Shown here one piece after another: positions 26,976 through 35,164 of a stretch of 38,168 nucleotides of DNA. Origin of the DNA: Candidatus Blautia merdavium (lineage in GTDB: Bacteria > Bacillota > Clostridia > Lachnospirales > Lachnospiraceae); contig DWVZ01000164.1 in the NCBI GenBank assembly GCA_019119975.1, positions 1-38,168 of the forward strand, given 5' to 3'. The notes under the pieces were generated by a model. It ran no database searches. It was not told where the DNA came from and saw only the letters and a list, made by a program, of their open reading frames with translations. The translations under genes and the position numbers were made by a program. Each line of letters begins with the position of its first letter. The first letter of the stretch is position 1.

Positions 26976-26991
26976 TATATCTGTTTTCCAA

Positions 26992-28659
26992 TTATTCTGC
27001 TGCTCTGATATTGATCAGATTGGCTGTGCTGAAGATCGGCGCCTCTGCGTCTGTCCAGCCGGTCAGGTTTGTTCCGTCATAATAGGGGATATGTCCGCTT
27101 CCATTGTACATAGGAAGGAATACACAGTCCTCTGCCAGTATCTGCTGGATTTCCTGATAAAGCTCTGCCAGCTGGGTCTCATCGCTGAGACTGGAGGCCT
27201 GCTCCAGAAGGCTGTCTACCTGGTCATTGCGATAACGGAAATAATTGGTCCCGGGTGTAGGGCTTCCGGATTCTGCTGTCATAGAAGAATGGAAGGTGGT
27301 ATTCAGAGCCGCATAGGGATCCGGAGGAAAGGCGATGCTGTTCTGCAGAAGGTCGAAATCCCCGTTCTGTGCCAGCTGGGAAAGCTCTGCCCAGGTAGCA
27401 AGCTTCGGCGTGATCTCGATGCCGAGAGCTTTCAGCCATTCCTGGATCATGCCTGCCTCCATCTGCTGTGCCGGAGCGCCGGATGCGCTGTAGTAGGTAA
27501 AAGAAAGCTTTTCTCCGTCCTTTGCATAGATGCCGTCGCTGCCTTTTTCATAGCCTGCCTCTTCCAGAATCTTCTGTGCTTCTTCCAGATCATAGGAAAC
27601 AGAGGCTGCTGCTTCTTTGTTTACATTGTCACCGAACAGATCCGGCAGCCAGGTAATATAGGTGGGAAGTACGCCGTCATACTCTCCTTTGGAAATCAAC
27701 TCCTCCTGATTGATCGCCATGACCATAGCTCTGCGCACTGCGGGATCCGCCAGCTGGGGATTCTCATGATTGATCATGACACAGAAGTTATTCAAACCTG
27801 AATAGGTCTGCAGCTTGGCATTTTCCTTGCTGGTAAATTCCGGAAGACTGGACATGGCAATGGTTCCTGTGGTACAGTCGATCTCTCCTTTTAAAAGCGC
27901 CAGGGTGCAGTTTGCCGCGGAGTTATACATCATCAGGATTGCCTGCTCCAGTTTGGGCGCTCCCTTCCAGTAATCCTCATAAGCGTGGAAGCTGACCGAT
28001 GTGCCGGTGGTATAAGTATCCCAGATAAAGGGACCCGTACCGATAGGTTCACTGTTTGTAAAGGTTGCCGCATCTTCCTTTTCCCAGATGTGTTCCGGTA
28101 CAATATATATCTGGGAAATGTATTCCGGCAGTGCCACAAAAGGATCTTTTGACTGGAAGACAATGGTCTCTCCGTCTGCTGTCACACTCTCCAGTTTTTC
28201 CCAAAGTGCGTATTTATCAAAGACAGGATTCTCCTTTAACACATTGTAGGTATACAGTACGTCATCTGCCGTAAAGTCTTCCCCATCCTGCCAGGCTGCT
28301 TTCTCATTTAATTTCATGGTCAGCTGAGTTTTATCCTCGTTCCACTCATAGCTGTCTGCCAGCGCAGGCTCCAGTTCCCCGGTCACCTCGTTAAAATACA
28401 AGAGCTGTTCATAAACCAGCTTATACCATTCGATATAGGTCCCTGATGTAGCGAAGGGACTTAAATTTGCCAGCTGGGTGTCCGTTACCTGCGCGCCGAA
28501 TTTCAGTACACCGCCGCCTGTCTCTTCTGATGTCTCTACTGCTTCTGTCTTTTCCCCGGTCTGCTCTGTCTTGCTGCCGGATCCGGCATCTCCTCCGCAT
28601 CCTGAGAGGCAGAGGGCTGCTGCCGCTGAAACTGCTAATGCTCTTCTCCAAAATTTCAT
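26992..28659 (-). CDS. Peptide-type (SBP family 5) substrate-binding lipoprotein
   Basis: A 555-residue lipoprotein with lipobox LSGC and modified cysteine at residue 21, then a Ser/Thr/Glu-rich linker to about residue 50. The binding domain is of the DppA/OppA type. Family landmarks include PALADSYEWNEDKTQLTMKL, DGEDFTADDVLYTYN, GTGPFIW and a late NYFRYRNDQVDSLLEQA. AGGAGGG precedes the ATG. It is the first gene of the unit with two permeases, two ATPases and two sulfatases, and is divergent from a second two-component system. The protein family binds peptides, nickel, heme and in several bacteria oligosaccharides. The sulfatases make a sulfated saccharide or glycopeptide a reasonable guess. 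Confidence 0.94.
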   Translation of the reverse strand: MKFWRRALAVSAAAALCLSGCGGDAGSGSKTEQTGEKTEAVETSEETGGGVLKFGAQVTDTQLANLSPFATSGTYIEWYKLVYEQLLYFNEVTGELEPALADSYEWNEDKTQLTMKLNEKAAWQDGEDFTADDVLYTYNVLKENPVFDKYALWEKLESVTADGETIVFQSKDPFVALPEYISQIYIVPEHIWEKEDAATFTNSEPIGTGPFIWDTYTTGTSVSFHAYEDYWKGAPKLEQAILMMYNSAANCTLALLKGEIDCTTGTIAMSSLPEFTSKENAKLQTYSGLNNFCVMINHENPQLADPAVRRAMVMAINQEELISKGEYDGVLPTYITWLPDLFGDNVNKEAAASVSYDLEEAQKILEEAGYEKGSDGIYAKDGEKLSFTYYSASGAPAQQMEAGMIQEWLKALGIEITPKLATWAELSQLAQNGDFDLLQNSIAFPPDPYAALNTTFHSSMTAESGSPTPGTNYFRYRNDQVDSLLEQASSLSDETQLAELYQEIQQILAEDCVFLPMYNGSGHIPYYDGTNLTGWTDAEAPIFSTANLINIRAAE

Positions 28660-28830
28660 ACATTTCCCTCCTAATACATATTTTTACAGAATTCCGTTGT
28701 TTTTTCTCCTTGTCGACAATATATATTTTATATGATATGATGATTATCAAACATGGAATTTTGCATTTATCTTTTGTAAAATATTCACATCTTTTATACA
28801 CATTACACAAACATCGAAGGAGGAACCGGC
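28660..28830. promoter_or_regulatory. Divergent promoter region of binding-protein operon and response regulator
   Basis: This 171-base A/T-rich gap must hold promoters for both directions. A TTGTCGACAA palindrome lies at 28710-28719; TTGTCG could serve as a plus-strand -35 with TGATAT 17 bases on. On the minus strand TTGATA and several TATA-type boxes occur around 28720-28750, but no pair has a clearly ideal spacing. The AraC-type regulator encoded to the right probably binds here. Confidence 0.5.
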
Positions 28831-29574
28831 ATGGCGCACAGCATTGTAATCATTGATGACGAGCCCTGGATCGCGATCGACTTAAAGGAAAATATTAACT
28901 GGAAAGACCTGGGATACAAAATCCTAAATGCCCTGTATGACCCTTCCATGGCGCTGAAATACATCTGTGAGGAAAACCCTGACGTGGTGATCGTCGACAT
29001 CCAGATGCCTTCCATGGACGGGCTCACCCTGATCCAAAAGGCACAGGAAAACGGATGTACCAGCCTTTTTGTCATCCTGACTGCCTACAAAGATTTCTCC
29101 TTTGCCCAGAATGCCCTGCGGCTGAATGTAAAGGATTACATTGTAAAGCCCATTGACCCCCAGGAGATCATCCGTCTCTTTTCCCGGCTGAAGCCGCTTC
29201 TTGCCGCGGAAGAACCCCAGGAGGAAGAACTGCCGCCCTCCGAAACAGGAAAGTTCCATGAAATCCTGAATTACCTGGATGAACATCTGGATCAGAAACT
29301 GACCCTCCAGCAGATCAGCGACACTTTTTTCCTGAACAGGAATTATATCTGCAACCTGTTCCGCAGGGAACTGGACTGCACCTTTTCCCATTATCTCACA
29401 GAGCTGCGCATCAAAAAGGCTCGGGCATTTTTGCTCCATACCAATCTGACCATCACAGAGATCAGCGCCAGGTGCGGATTCAGCGATGAATTTTATTTTA
29501 ATAAAGTTTTCAAAAAATCTGAGGGGATCTCGCCGGGACTCTACCGGCAGCTGAAGAAGACCGGGGATTCCTGA
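28831..29574 (+). CDS. Compact AraC-type response regulator
   Basis: A 247-residue response regulator with a receiver domain directly followed by an AraC-type DNA-binding domain. The acidic residues are D9 and D10, the phosphorylation site is D56 in IVDIQMP, and the conserved lysine is in YIVKPIDP. The DNA-binding part starts near residue 140 (LNYLDEHLDQKLTLQQISDTF) and ends with CGFSDEFYFNKVFKKSEGISPGLYR. It is about half the length of the other regulator in this window because the long middle region is missing. GGAGG precedes the ATG by seven bases. It is divergent from the Dpp-type operon and 24 bases before its partner kinase, so it likely controls the transporter and sulfatases. Confidence 0.92.
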   Translation: MAHSIVIIDDEPWIAIDLKENINWKDLGYKILNALYDPSMALKYICEENPDVVIVDIQMPSMDGLTLIQKAQENGCTSLFVILTAYKDFSFAQNALRLNVKDYIVKPIDPQEIIRLFSRLKPLLAAEEPQEEELPPSETGKFHEILNYLDEHLDQKLTLQQISDTFFLNRNYICNLFRRELDCTFSHYLTELRIKKARAFLLHTNLTITEISARCGFSDEFYFNKVFKKSEGISPGLYRQLKKTGDS

Positions 29575-29598
29575 CAGCGGCAGAAAGGAGACATAAAA

Positions 29599-31335
29599 AT
29601 GAAAACACATACGGTAAGTTTAAAACAGGGAATGCGAAAAATTCTGATCTGCTCGATTTCTCTCTTTCTCCTGCTCCAAATCCTGATCGTATCAGCTTTG
29701 TTTTATTCCAATACGCAATCCAATCTGGCGTATATTAAAAGCACTGTGGGCAAAACAGCTTCCAGTCTGGACAGTTATTTAAGCATGATTGAAAAGAGCG
29801 GTTTTTCCATTTCTTCTAACTTCACTTATATGAGTATGTACTCCTCGGAGGGCAGCCTTTTGTATGAGGACAATTATTCCAATGCTTATCAGTACGCCTC
29901 TCAGATCTGCACGCTGGTGCCTGGGCTTCTGGATCTGGTGGTGATCGATCTGGACGGGATCAAAAAGAGCTACTTTACCGGGTATGATTACAACATTGTA
30001 GATGAACTGGCAAAGGAATATATCCTGCAGGATCCGGAAAATCTGGAGCGTTCCTTCTTTTTCTTTCCTGATGATGAGGAAAGCCGAAAGGATTATTTCT
30101 TGTATTATTTTCCCGTGTTCTCCACCGGCACTTCCCCTATAAGTACTCAGAAATCTGCCACTGGTGTTTTCCTATGCAGCAAGCAGGTCCTGGACTCTTA
30201 TCTCATGCCGGAACAGGATACTTCTTCTATCCTGTCTCTGTACTATGAGGACGATCTCCTGCTTTGCAGTACAGCAGATGCAGGACAGGAACCGTATGCC
30301 TCTTCGACCAAAGCTTACACTGAGAGACTGGAGAGCGCCGGACTTTCTGTGACAGGGTTCTCTGCGTCCCCCTTTGCCCTGGGAAAGACCACAGTTCTGA
30401 TGTACGTTTACTTGTTTGTTATGGTTCTTTTCTTCCTCCTGCTTCTGGTCTTTCTCAACCGATGGATCCACCGCTATATCACGGTCCCCATCTCTGATAT
30501 GTCCACGCAGCTAAGAACCTTTAACAGTGGAGATCTGAACAAAAGGATCGGGCGGACCAATGTACAGGAGCTCAATGATATTACCGATACTGCCAATGAA
30601 ATGATCGATAATATCAAGCAGATCACAAAGACCATTTTCACCACTCAGGATAAACTGTACGAAACGGTACTCAGAAAAACAGAAGCGGAATTATACGCTC
30701 TTCAAAGCCAGATCAATCCCCATTTTCTCTACAACACGCTGCAGTGCATCCGGGGACTTGCCACGCTGAACAGAACGGAGGATATCAAAGATATCTCTCT
30801 TTCTATGTCCGATGTTTTCAAATATTCCATCGCTCCCGGAACTTATGTGACTTATCTGGATGAAATCCGGATCATACATAAATATCTCTCGATCTATAAG
30901 ATCCGTTTTAATGGGAAAATTGATTATGAGATTGATGTGGATGAGGAAATCCTTCCCTGCTATACCGTAAAAATGATCATTCAGCCCACCGTGGAAAATG
31001 CAGTGGTACACGCTTTCAAGGATATGACCCGCAAGCCCTGTATCCATATTATCGGCAGAATGGAGGAGGGACGCATTCTGTTCCGCATCATAGACAACGG
31101 CAACGGGATCCCGCTGGAATCCCTGAAAGAAATCCGCAAAAAGCTGTCCTCCTCCTTTGAAACCTCTATCCGTCAGAAGTCTTCCTACGGGATTGGATTA
31201 TACAACATTGCCCGGCGGATCAAGCTTGCTTATGGAGATGATTATGGGATTGAGATTTTCAGCAATATGAACGGAACCGAGGTGGACATTCTGACTCCCA
31301 TCCAGACGCAGATGCCGGAATGCTCGCTGGAATGA
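29599..31335 (+). CDS. YesM-type sensor histidine kinase, partner of the compact regulator
   Basis: A 578-residue membrane kinase. The first helix is about residues 14-34 (ILICSISLFLLLQILIVSALF), followed by an extracellular sensor domain to about 265 and a second helix (YVYLFVMVLFFLLLLVFL). A HAMP domain follows (PISDMSTQLRTFNSGDLNKRIG). The phospho-acceptor is H375 in SQINPHFLYNTL, and the ATPase domain shows IIQPTVENAVVHA and IIDNGNGIP. AAAGGAGA lies before the ATG. The kinase core matches the first kinase in the window, while the sensor domain appears unrelated, so the two systems should respond to different ligands. Confidence 0.93.
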   Translation: MKTHTVSLKQGMRKILICSISLFLLLQILIVSALFYSNTQSNLAYIKSTVGKTASSLDSYLSMIEKSGFSISSNFTYMSMYSSEGSLLYEDNYSNAYQYASQICTLVPGLLDLVVIDLDGIKKSYFTGYDYNIVDELAKEYILQDPENLERSFFFFPDDEESRKDYFLYYFPVFSTGTSPISTQKSATGVFLCSKQVLDSYLMPEQDTSSILSLYYEDDLLLCSTADAGQEPYASSTKAYTERLESAGLSVTGFSASPFALGKTTVLMYVYLFVMVLFFLLLLVFLNRWIHRYITVPISDMSTQLRTFNSGDLNKRIGRTNVQELNDITDTANEMIDNIKQITKTIFTTQDKLYETVLRKTEAELYALQSQINPHFLYNTLQCIRGLATLNRTEDIKDISLSMSDVFKYSIAPGTYVTYLDEIRIIHKYLSIYKIRFNGKIDYEIDVDEEILPCYTVKMIIQPTVENAVVHAFKDMTRKPCIHIIGRMEEGRILFRIIDNGNGIPLESLKEIRKKLSSSFETSIRQKSSYGIGLYNIARRIKLAYGDDYGIEIFSNMNGTEVDILTPIQTQMPECSLE

Positions 31336-31535
31336 GGGGGCTGTATGGAGTTGCATGGGGTATGGAGTTTTCCTGCTTTTCACAACCTGAGGATTGTCCT
31401 GGGGCAGGATTTTGCATACTTCCTTTGATTTTCTGTACTTTTGTCTTGTTTTTTCTTTTCCCAGGGTATAAACTTCTTTCATACCATACTATAGATACGG
31501 ATTTTCAGAAAAACAGGAAGGCAGGGGAGCGTTAT
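31336..31535 (+). other. Intergenic region before metallophosphatase gene
   Basis: A 200-base gap. A very short hairpin TCCTG-GGG-CAGGA followed by four T residues near 31398-31414 could be a weak terminator for the kinase gene. TTGTTT (31446-31451) and TATAAA (31467-31472) have only 15 bases between them, so they are a doubtful promoter. No gene was seen. Confidence 0.3.
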
Positions 31536-32237
31536 ATGAGATATCTGATGAGTGATATTCACGGGGATTTTGAAAATTTTTACAAGATGCTGGTAAAGAT
31601 CAATTTTTCCAATTACGACCAGCTGTATGTGTTGGGAGATGTCCTGGATAAGGGGACAGAGAATCTCTGCCTGTATGAATTTATCTATCATACAGAAAAT
31701 ATCTATCTGCTGAAGGGCAATCACGAATATCTCTGCGAACGGTATCTAAGCGGTCAGATCACCGCTGAAATGTGGGACTCCTGCGGCGGAGAGACCACCC
31801 GCCGGGAAGTTTCTGTACTTTCTGAGGAAAAGAGACAGGCGCTCTACTATTCCCTGAGAGAGCTGCCCATTTACAAGGTCCTGCAGACAGGCAGCACCCA
31901 GTATTTTCTCACTCACTCCGGCTACCACGCAGACTGCTGCGTGAGGGATCCGGAAAGCGGACTGGTAGATATCGAAGCCTCTGTGAAAAAGGCTGTGTCC
32001 TGGAATCAGGAGCGGTATCTGTTTTCCGACGACATCCACTACATTCCTGCTTCCCTGCGTTTTGACAAAAGGCTCATCGTGGGGCATTATCCCACTCTCC
32101 TTCTGCCTGATTTCCGCCGGGCGGAAATCTACCACGGCACCAAGTATACGAACCTCGATACGGGAAATGAACGCCGAGACCAGGGCGGCAGGCTTGCCTG
32201 TCTCAGGCTGGAGGACGGCAGAGAATTTTATGTGTAA
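31536..32237 (+). CDS. PPP-type metallophosphatase
   Basis: A 233-residue calcineurin-like phosphoesterase of the serine/threonine phosphatase type. The metal-binding motifs are complete: SDIHGD (residues 6-11), LGDVLDKG, KGNHEY, LTHSGYH and VGHYPT. Relatives dephosphorylate proteins or split nucleotide-type signals such as Ap4A; the target here is unknown. The ATG at 31536-31538 has GGGGAG six bases upstream and begins at the family start MRYLMSDIHGD. The frame is open 72 codons more, but that part is non-conserved intergenic DNA. It stands alone on the plus strand and converges on the kinase-like gene. Confidence 0.9.
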   Translation: MRYLMSDIHGDFENFYKMLVKINFSNYDQLYVLGDVLDKGTENLCLYEFIYHTENIYLLKGNHEYLCERYLSGQITAEMWDSCGGETTRREVSVLSEEKRQALYYSLRELPIYKVLQTGSTQYFLTHSGYHADCCVRDPESGLVDIEASVKKAVSWNQERYLFSDDIHYIPASLRFDKRLIVGHYPTLLLPDFRRAEIYHGTKYTNLDTGNERRDQGGRLACLRLEDGREFYV

Positions 32238-32298
32238 ATTCGGTGCCGTGCCTGTGCTTGCCCTATGCCTGCCCCCTGTGCCTCTGCGGATTATTTTT

Positions 32299-32892
32299 TT
32301 ATTTCTCAATCGCATGGAACAAGATATTCGCGCATACATCGCTGGACAGGGTTCCTGTGTTTAATTCCATGTCATAATTTCTCCGGTCGCTCCACTCTTT
32401 ATCGGTCCAGAAGTGGAAGTAATTTCTTCTGCTCTTATCTTTTTTCTCCATCAGCTTTTTAGCTTCCGGCGCTGTCACATTCTCCGTCTCTACCACACGG
32501 CTGATCTTCTTCGCCTCGCTGGAAGAATAAATATATACCCTCACCACGTTTTTATTGTCCTTTAAAATTTCGGTTGCGCAGCGTCCGATAAAAACTGCCG
32601 GTTCCTTTGCCGCCAGTTTCTTGATGGTCTCTCTTACTCCGTACTGGATTTTATAGATGGGTGATTCTTCACCGCCCTGGGTAAAGTTGGCAGCCATTGC
32701 CAGATTATAAAGAAGGCTTCCTGTCCACTTCTCATCGTAATCCAGGATCTGTCCCACGGAAATTCCATATTTCTCTGCGGCTTTGATCAGCAGATTGGTA
32801 TCGTAATACGGGATACCTGCCATTTCTGCCACCTTCATGCCGACCTCTCTTCCGCCGCTTCCAAACTCTCTTTCAATTGCTAATGATTTCAT
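32299..32892 (-). CDS. Cytidylate kinase-like family protein
   Basis: A 197-residue protein of the cytidylate-kinase-2 family, common in Firmicutes and of uncertain substrate. The nucleotide-binding loop is EREFGSGGREVGMKVAE near residues 6-22, and FIGRCATEIL and a Lys/Arg-rich lid (KKDKSRRNYFHFW) follow. The ATG at 32890-32892 is chosen because it begins directly with the family start MKSLAIEREFGSGG; upstream ATG codons sit too close to the GGGAG site. The gene is single and converges on the metallophosphatase, with about 60 bases between the stops. Confidence 0.88.
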   Translation of the reverse strand: MKSLAIEREFGSGGREVGMKVAEMAGIPYYDTNLLIKAAEKYGISVGQILDYDEKWTGSLLYNLAMAANFTQGGEESPIYKIQYGVRETIKKLAAKEPAVFIGRCATEILKDNKNVVRVYIYSSSEAKKISRVVETENVTAPEAKKLMEKKDKSRRNYFHFWTDKEWSDRRNYDMELNTGTLSSDVCANILFHAIEK

Positions 32893-32953
32893 ATTGTACA
32901 TCTCTCCCTTCCAAATTATGTCTATGTATTGTGTTAAAATCATCTTGGTTCTT

Positions 32954-32962
32954 ATTATAGCA
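32954..32962 (-). promoter_or_regulatory. Extended -10 promoter of the cytidylate-kinase-like gene
   Basis: On the minus strand TGCTATAAT is a full extended -10 element, about 60 bases before the start codon. No recognisable -35 box stands upstream, which is normal for this promoter class. Confidence 0.55.
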
Positions 32963-33084
32963 CTATATTTGGTTTGTGGACAGTGAAAAATGCTACGAAG
33001 CCATCATAGATCCAGGGCAGTTTTTATTCAAACTAAACCGTCAGTATTTTCTATGATGCGGCGATATGGAAGCTCTTAGCTAGC

Positions 33085-33125
33085 AAAAAAGGCGCACACG
33101 GAACGGTTTGCTCCACATGCACCTT
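33085..33125 (-). terminator. Intrinsic terminator of the TasA/SipW operon
   Basis: On the minus strand AAGGTGCATGTGGA pairs with TCCGTGTGCGCCTT over 14 positions, including some G-U pairs, and runs into TTTTTT (33085-33090). It lies 20 bases past the stop of the MucBP gene and closes the operon. Confidence 0.85.
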
Positions 33126-33144
33126 TTAAATCATTCATTTATTT

Positions 33145-34344
33145 TTATCTTTTCCTTTTCAAATAATACAGTGCGCCTCCCGCACCTGCCGCCACAACGA
33201 CAACTCCGGCAATGACAAAGGGAACGGCACTGGTGCCTCCCTGGCTGTCTTCCTCTTCCAGGTCTGTCTGCGCAAGAGGAACTTCCTCATCCTCAATCTC
33301 ACTGGCTCCTTCCTGCTCCTGTGTCTCTGCAGTATCGGCATCGTTCTGATTTTCATCCAGATTCAAATTGCCCTGGGGCACTTCTTCTCCGGGGAGCACT
33401 TCATTGCCGCCTGCTGCAGTTCCATCTGCTGTTCCGGTTCCGGCTGTTCCCGCGGCTGTCGTATCCGCGGCTCCTGTATCGGTTCCAGTACCAGCTCCTG
33501 CGGCTGGTGTACCTGTTCCGGCTGTGGTACCTGCGCCAGTTCCTGCTGTTCCGGTAGCCGTTCCGGTTCCGGTTGTACCAGCTGCCGTTCCGGTTCCGGC
33601 TGTTCCTGTCGTGGTTCCCGCAGCCGCGCCCTGATATTCTGTAACCGTAGTATTCTCACCCGGTACTGTCACGGTCTGCGTGATGGTATCCCCAGGTGTC
33701 TCCACGATCTGAGTCTGGGGCGGAACTGCCTCTTCATTTCTGGAATAGGTAAAGGTCATCGTATTATCTCCGGCAGAAAGCGTCATAGACTGAACGCTCT
33801 CTCCTGTGACTGTGTATCCTTCGATAATCTTGGCTGTATAAGGAACCACCTGATCCAGGTTTCCCTGTACAATGATTGGCGATGCCAGTTCCTCACCGCT
33901 TTCCTCATCCACAAACTCGATTTTATAAGTCACACCGTTTACTAACGCCTCATAATCCACTACATAAGAATCACTCTGCGTCACAGAGCCTTCCTGACCG
34001 CTTATTTCCCCACGGACAGTATTCATTGCTTCTGCATCGATGACATATTTGCCCTGGTATTCCTCTTTGATCTGGACATCGCCTACATCAGGCACTACAG
34101 GACAGCTTTCGCCTGCCGCCACCGGAACCTTGATACTTCCGGTCTTACCGCTGACTGTACCTCCTGCTGCTTCACATGCCGCCTTCAGGCTGTCTGTGAA
34201 TTCTCCGATTTTTCCCGGACTGTAGGTAACTGTATAGGTCTGCTGTGCTGCATAAGTCTCAAGAGGCGCCGCTGCAAGTAATACGGCGAACGCAAATCCG
34301 GCGGCTGCCCTTTTGCTTACCGGTATGAATTTGTTCTTTCTCAT
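33145..34344 (-). CDS. MucBP-domain surface protein with Thr/Gly/Ala-rich stalk and C-terminal membrane anchor
   Basis: A 399-residue exported protein. The signal peptide ends near LETYAA (about residue 32). A MucBP-like domain spans about residues 139-202 (YKIEFVDEESGEELASPIIV to TMTFTYSR). A low-complexity stalk of Thr, Gly and Ala occupies about 238-312, followed by an acidic part. The C-terminus has a hydrophobic helix (VPFVIAGVVVVAAGAGGALYYL) and a KRKR tail. The segment IEDEEVPLA resembles the stretch that often precedes a KTGD sorting motif in related bacteria, but no such motif is present, so it may stay membrane-bound. The start ATG overlaps the previous stop as ATGA. MucBP domains can bind mucin-type glycans. 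Confidence 0.85.
   Translation of the reverse strand: MRKNKFIPVSKRAAAGFAFAVLLAAAPLETYAAQQTYTVTYSPGKIGEFTDSLKAACEAAGGTVSGKTGSIKVPVAAGESCPVVPDVGDVQIKEEYQGKYVIDAEAMNTVRGEISGQEGSVTQSDSYVVDYEALVNGVTYKIEFVDEESGEELASPIIVQGNLDQVVPYTAKIIEGYTVTGESVQSMTLSAGDNTMTFTYSRNEEAVPPQTQIVETPGDTITQTVTVPGENTTVTEYQGAAAGTTTGTAGTGTAAGTTGTGTATGTAGTGAGTTAGTGTPAAGAGTGTDTGAADTTAAGTAGTGTADGTAAGGNEVLPGEEVPQGNLNLDENQNDADTAETQEQEGASEIEDEEVPLAQTDLEEEDSQGGTSAVPFVIAGVVVVAAGAGGALYYLKRKR
33409..33633. repeat. Low-complexity repeat encoding the TG/GTA stalk
   Basis: About 225 bases of degenerate 6-base-type units (minus-strand codons for Gly-Thr-Ala and Thr-Gly in many orders). The DNA is open in several frames on both strands because of the repetition. 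Such tracts change length by slippage, always by codons if the units stay multiples of three. Confidence 0.8.
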
Positions 34345-35138
34345 AGGTCATCCGCCTTTCTGTCTTTCTTTCTGCCTGCTGCCACAAGTACCAGGATCAC
34401 TGCAAGGGCTGCTCCTGCCGCTGCGGCAAATGCCAGGATCGGCGCTGTATCGCCGGTTTTTACTCTCTGGATCACACGGGTAACGGTATCTGCTCCCTTG
34501 ACCTCTTTCGTCACATATGTGGGATCGCCTTTTACATAGTGAGGAATGATCTGCGGCTCTGCCTTGGGTGCTTCCTCCGGATATTCTGCCCCGAATACAA
34601 ATTCAAAGGTTCCGATGGCTTCCATATAATCATTGGTATTTGATTCTCCGTCAAGAGCTACCATCATTTCCAGTACAGCTTCTTCCCCCGGCGCAAGCTC
34701 TGTCAGATAAATCCATTCACCGTCTCCCAGGCTTCCATTCAGATTTTTCAGACCTTCTTCATCACCGCCGATACGGGCGCTTTCGTCTTCCTCTGTGCCT
34801 CCGTAGATCACATAGCTGTCCTCCTGCGCAGAAAGCTTCAGGGAAATATTATAGGCAGCGCCGCTTGCCTCCACACTCTCTTCAAAAGCCTGGAGCACCT
34901 GAGACTGGAGAAAGAATTCTGCTTCCCTGTCATCCTGATTGCGGATTATGATCTCCTGTGTACGGCTCTCTCCCGGATACATGTCAGAAAAATTCTCTGC
35001 GAATTGTTCTGCTCCTTCATATTTCATTTCACTGCTTCCATCAAAGGTTACCATAAGCGTCCCTGCAGCAAATACAGCCGTACTCATACTCAGCAGCAGC
35101 GACGTGATGGCTACGATTACTAATCCTATCTTCTTCAT
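34341..35138 (-). CDS. Exported protein with KTGD sorting signal
   Basis: A 265-residue secreted protein. The signal peptide ends at STAVFAAG (about residue 25). The mature part (MVTFDGSSEMKYEGAEQFAENF and following) resembles the beta-sandwich of SipW-associated proteins, with the PGES..QEIIIRN pattern seen in TasA-like folds. The C-terminus is a classic wall-sorting signal: VKTGD at residues 226-230, a hydrophobic stretch (ILAFAAAAGAALAVILVLVAAG) and a basic RKKDRK tail. A sortase encoded elsewhere could link it to the cell wall. A GGAGGA site precedes the ATG. Its stop overlaps the MucBP gene start. It could anchor fibres made by the four TasA-like proteins. Confidence 0.85.
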   Translation of the reverse strand: MKKIGLVIVAITSLLLSMSTAVFAAGTLMVTFDGSSEMKYEGAEQFAENFSDMYPGESRTQEIIIRNQDDREAEFFLQSQVLQAFEESVEASGAAYNISLKLSAQEDSYVIYGGTEEDESARIGGDEEGLKNLNGSLGDGEWIYLTELAPGEEAVLEMMVALDGESNTNDYMEAIGTFEFVFGAEYPEEAPKAEPQIIPHYVKGDPTYVTKEVKGADTVTRVIQRVKTGDTAPILAFAAAAGAALAVILVLVAAGRKKDRKADDL

Positions 35139-35164
35139 GCTGTCCTCCTCGTTTCTGATACGGC

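Noticed and set aside
31320-31535. 72-codon extension of the metallophosphatase
   Set aside because: It would overlap the kinase gene and cross the intergenic DNA. The phosphatase family starts at MRYLMSDIHGD, with a well-placed GGGGAG.
33002-33058. Inverted repeat CATCATAGA / TCTATGATG around 39 bases, considered as an invertible promoter or small mobile element
   Set aside because: The arms are only nine bases, no recombinase is nearby and no promoter can be clearly read inside.
33368-33634. Plus-strand frame for a Val/Pro/Ala-repeat protein
   Set aside because: It is the complement of the Thr/Gly/Ala stalk of the MucBP gene, and the repetition keeps several frames open.
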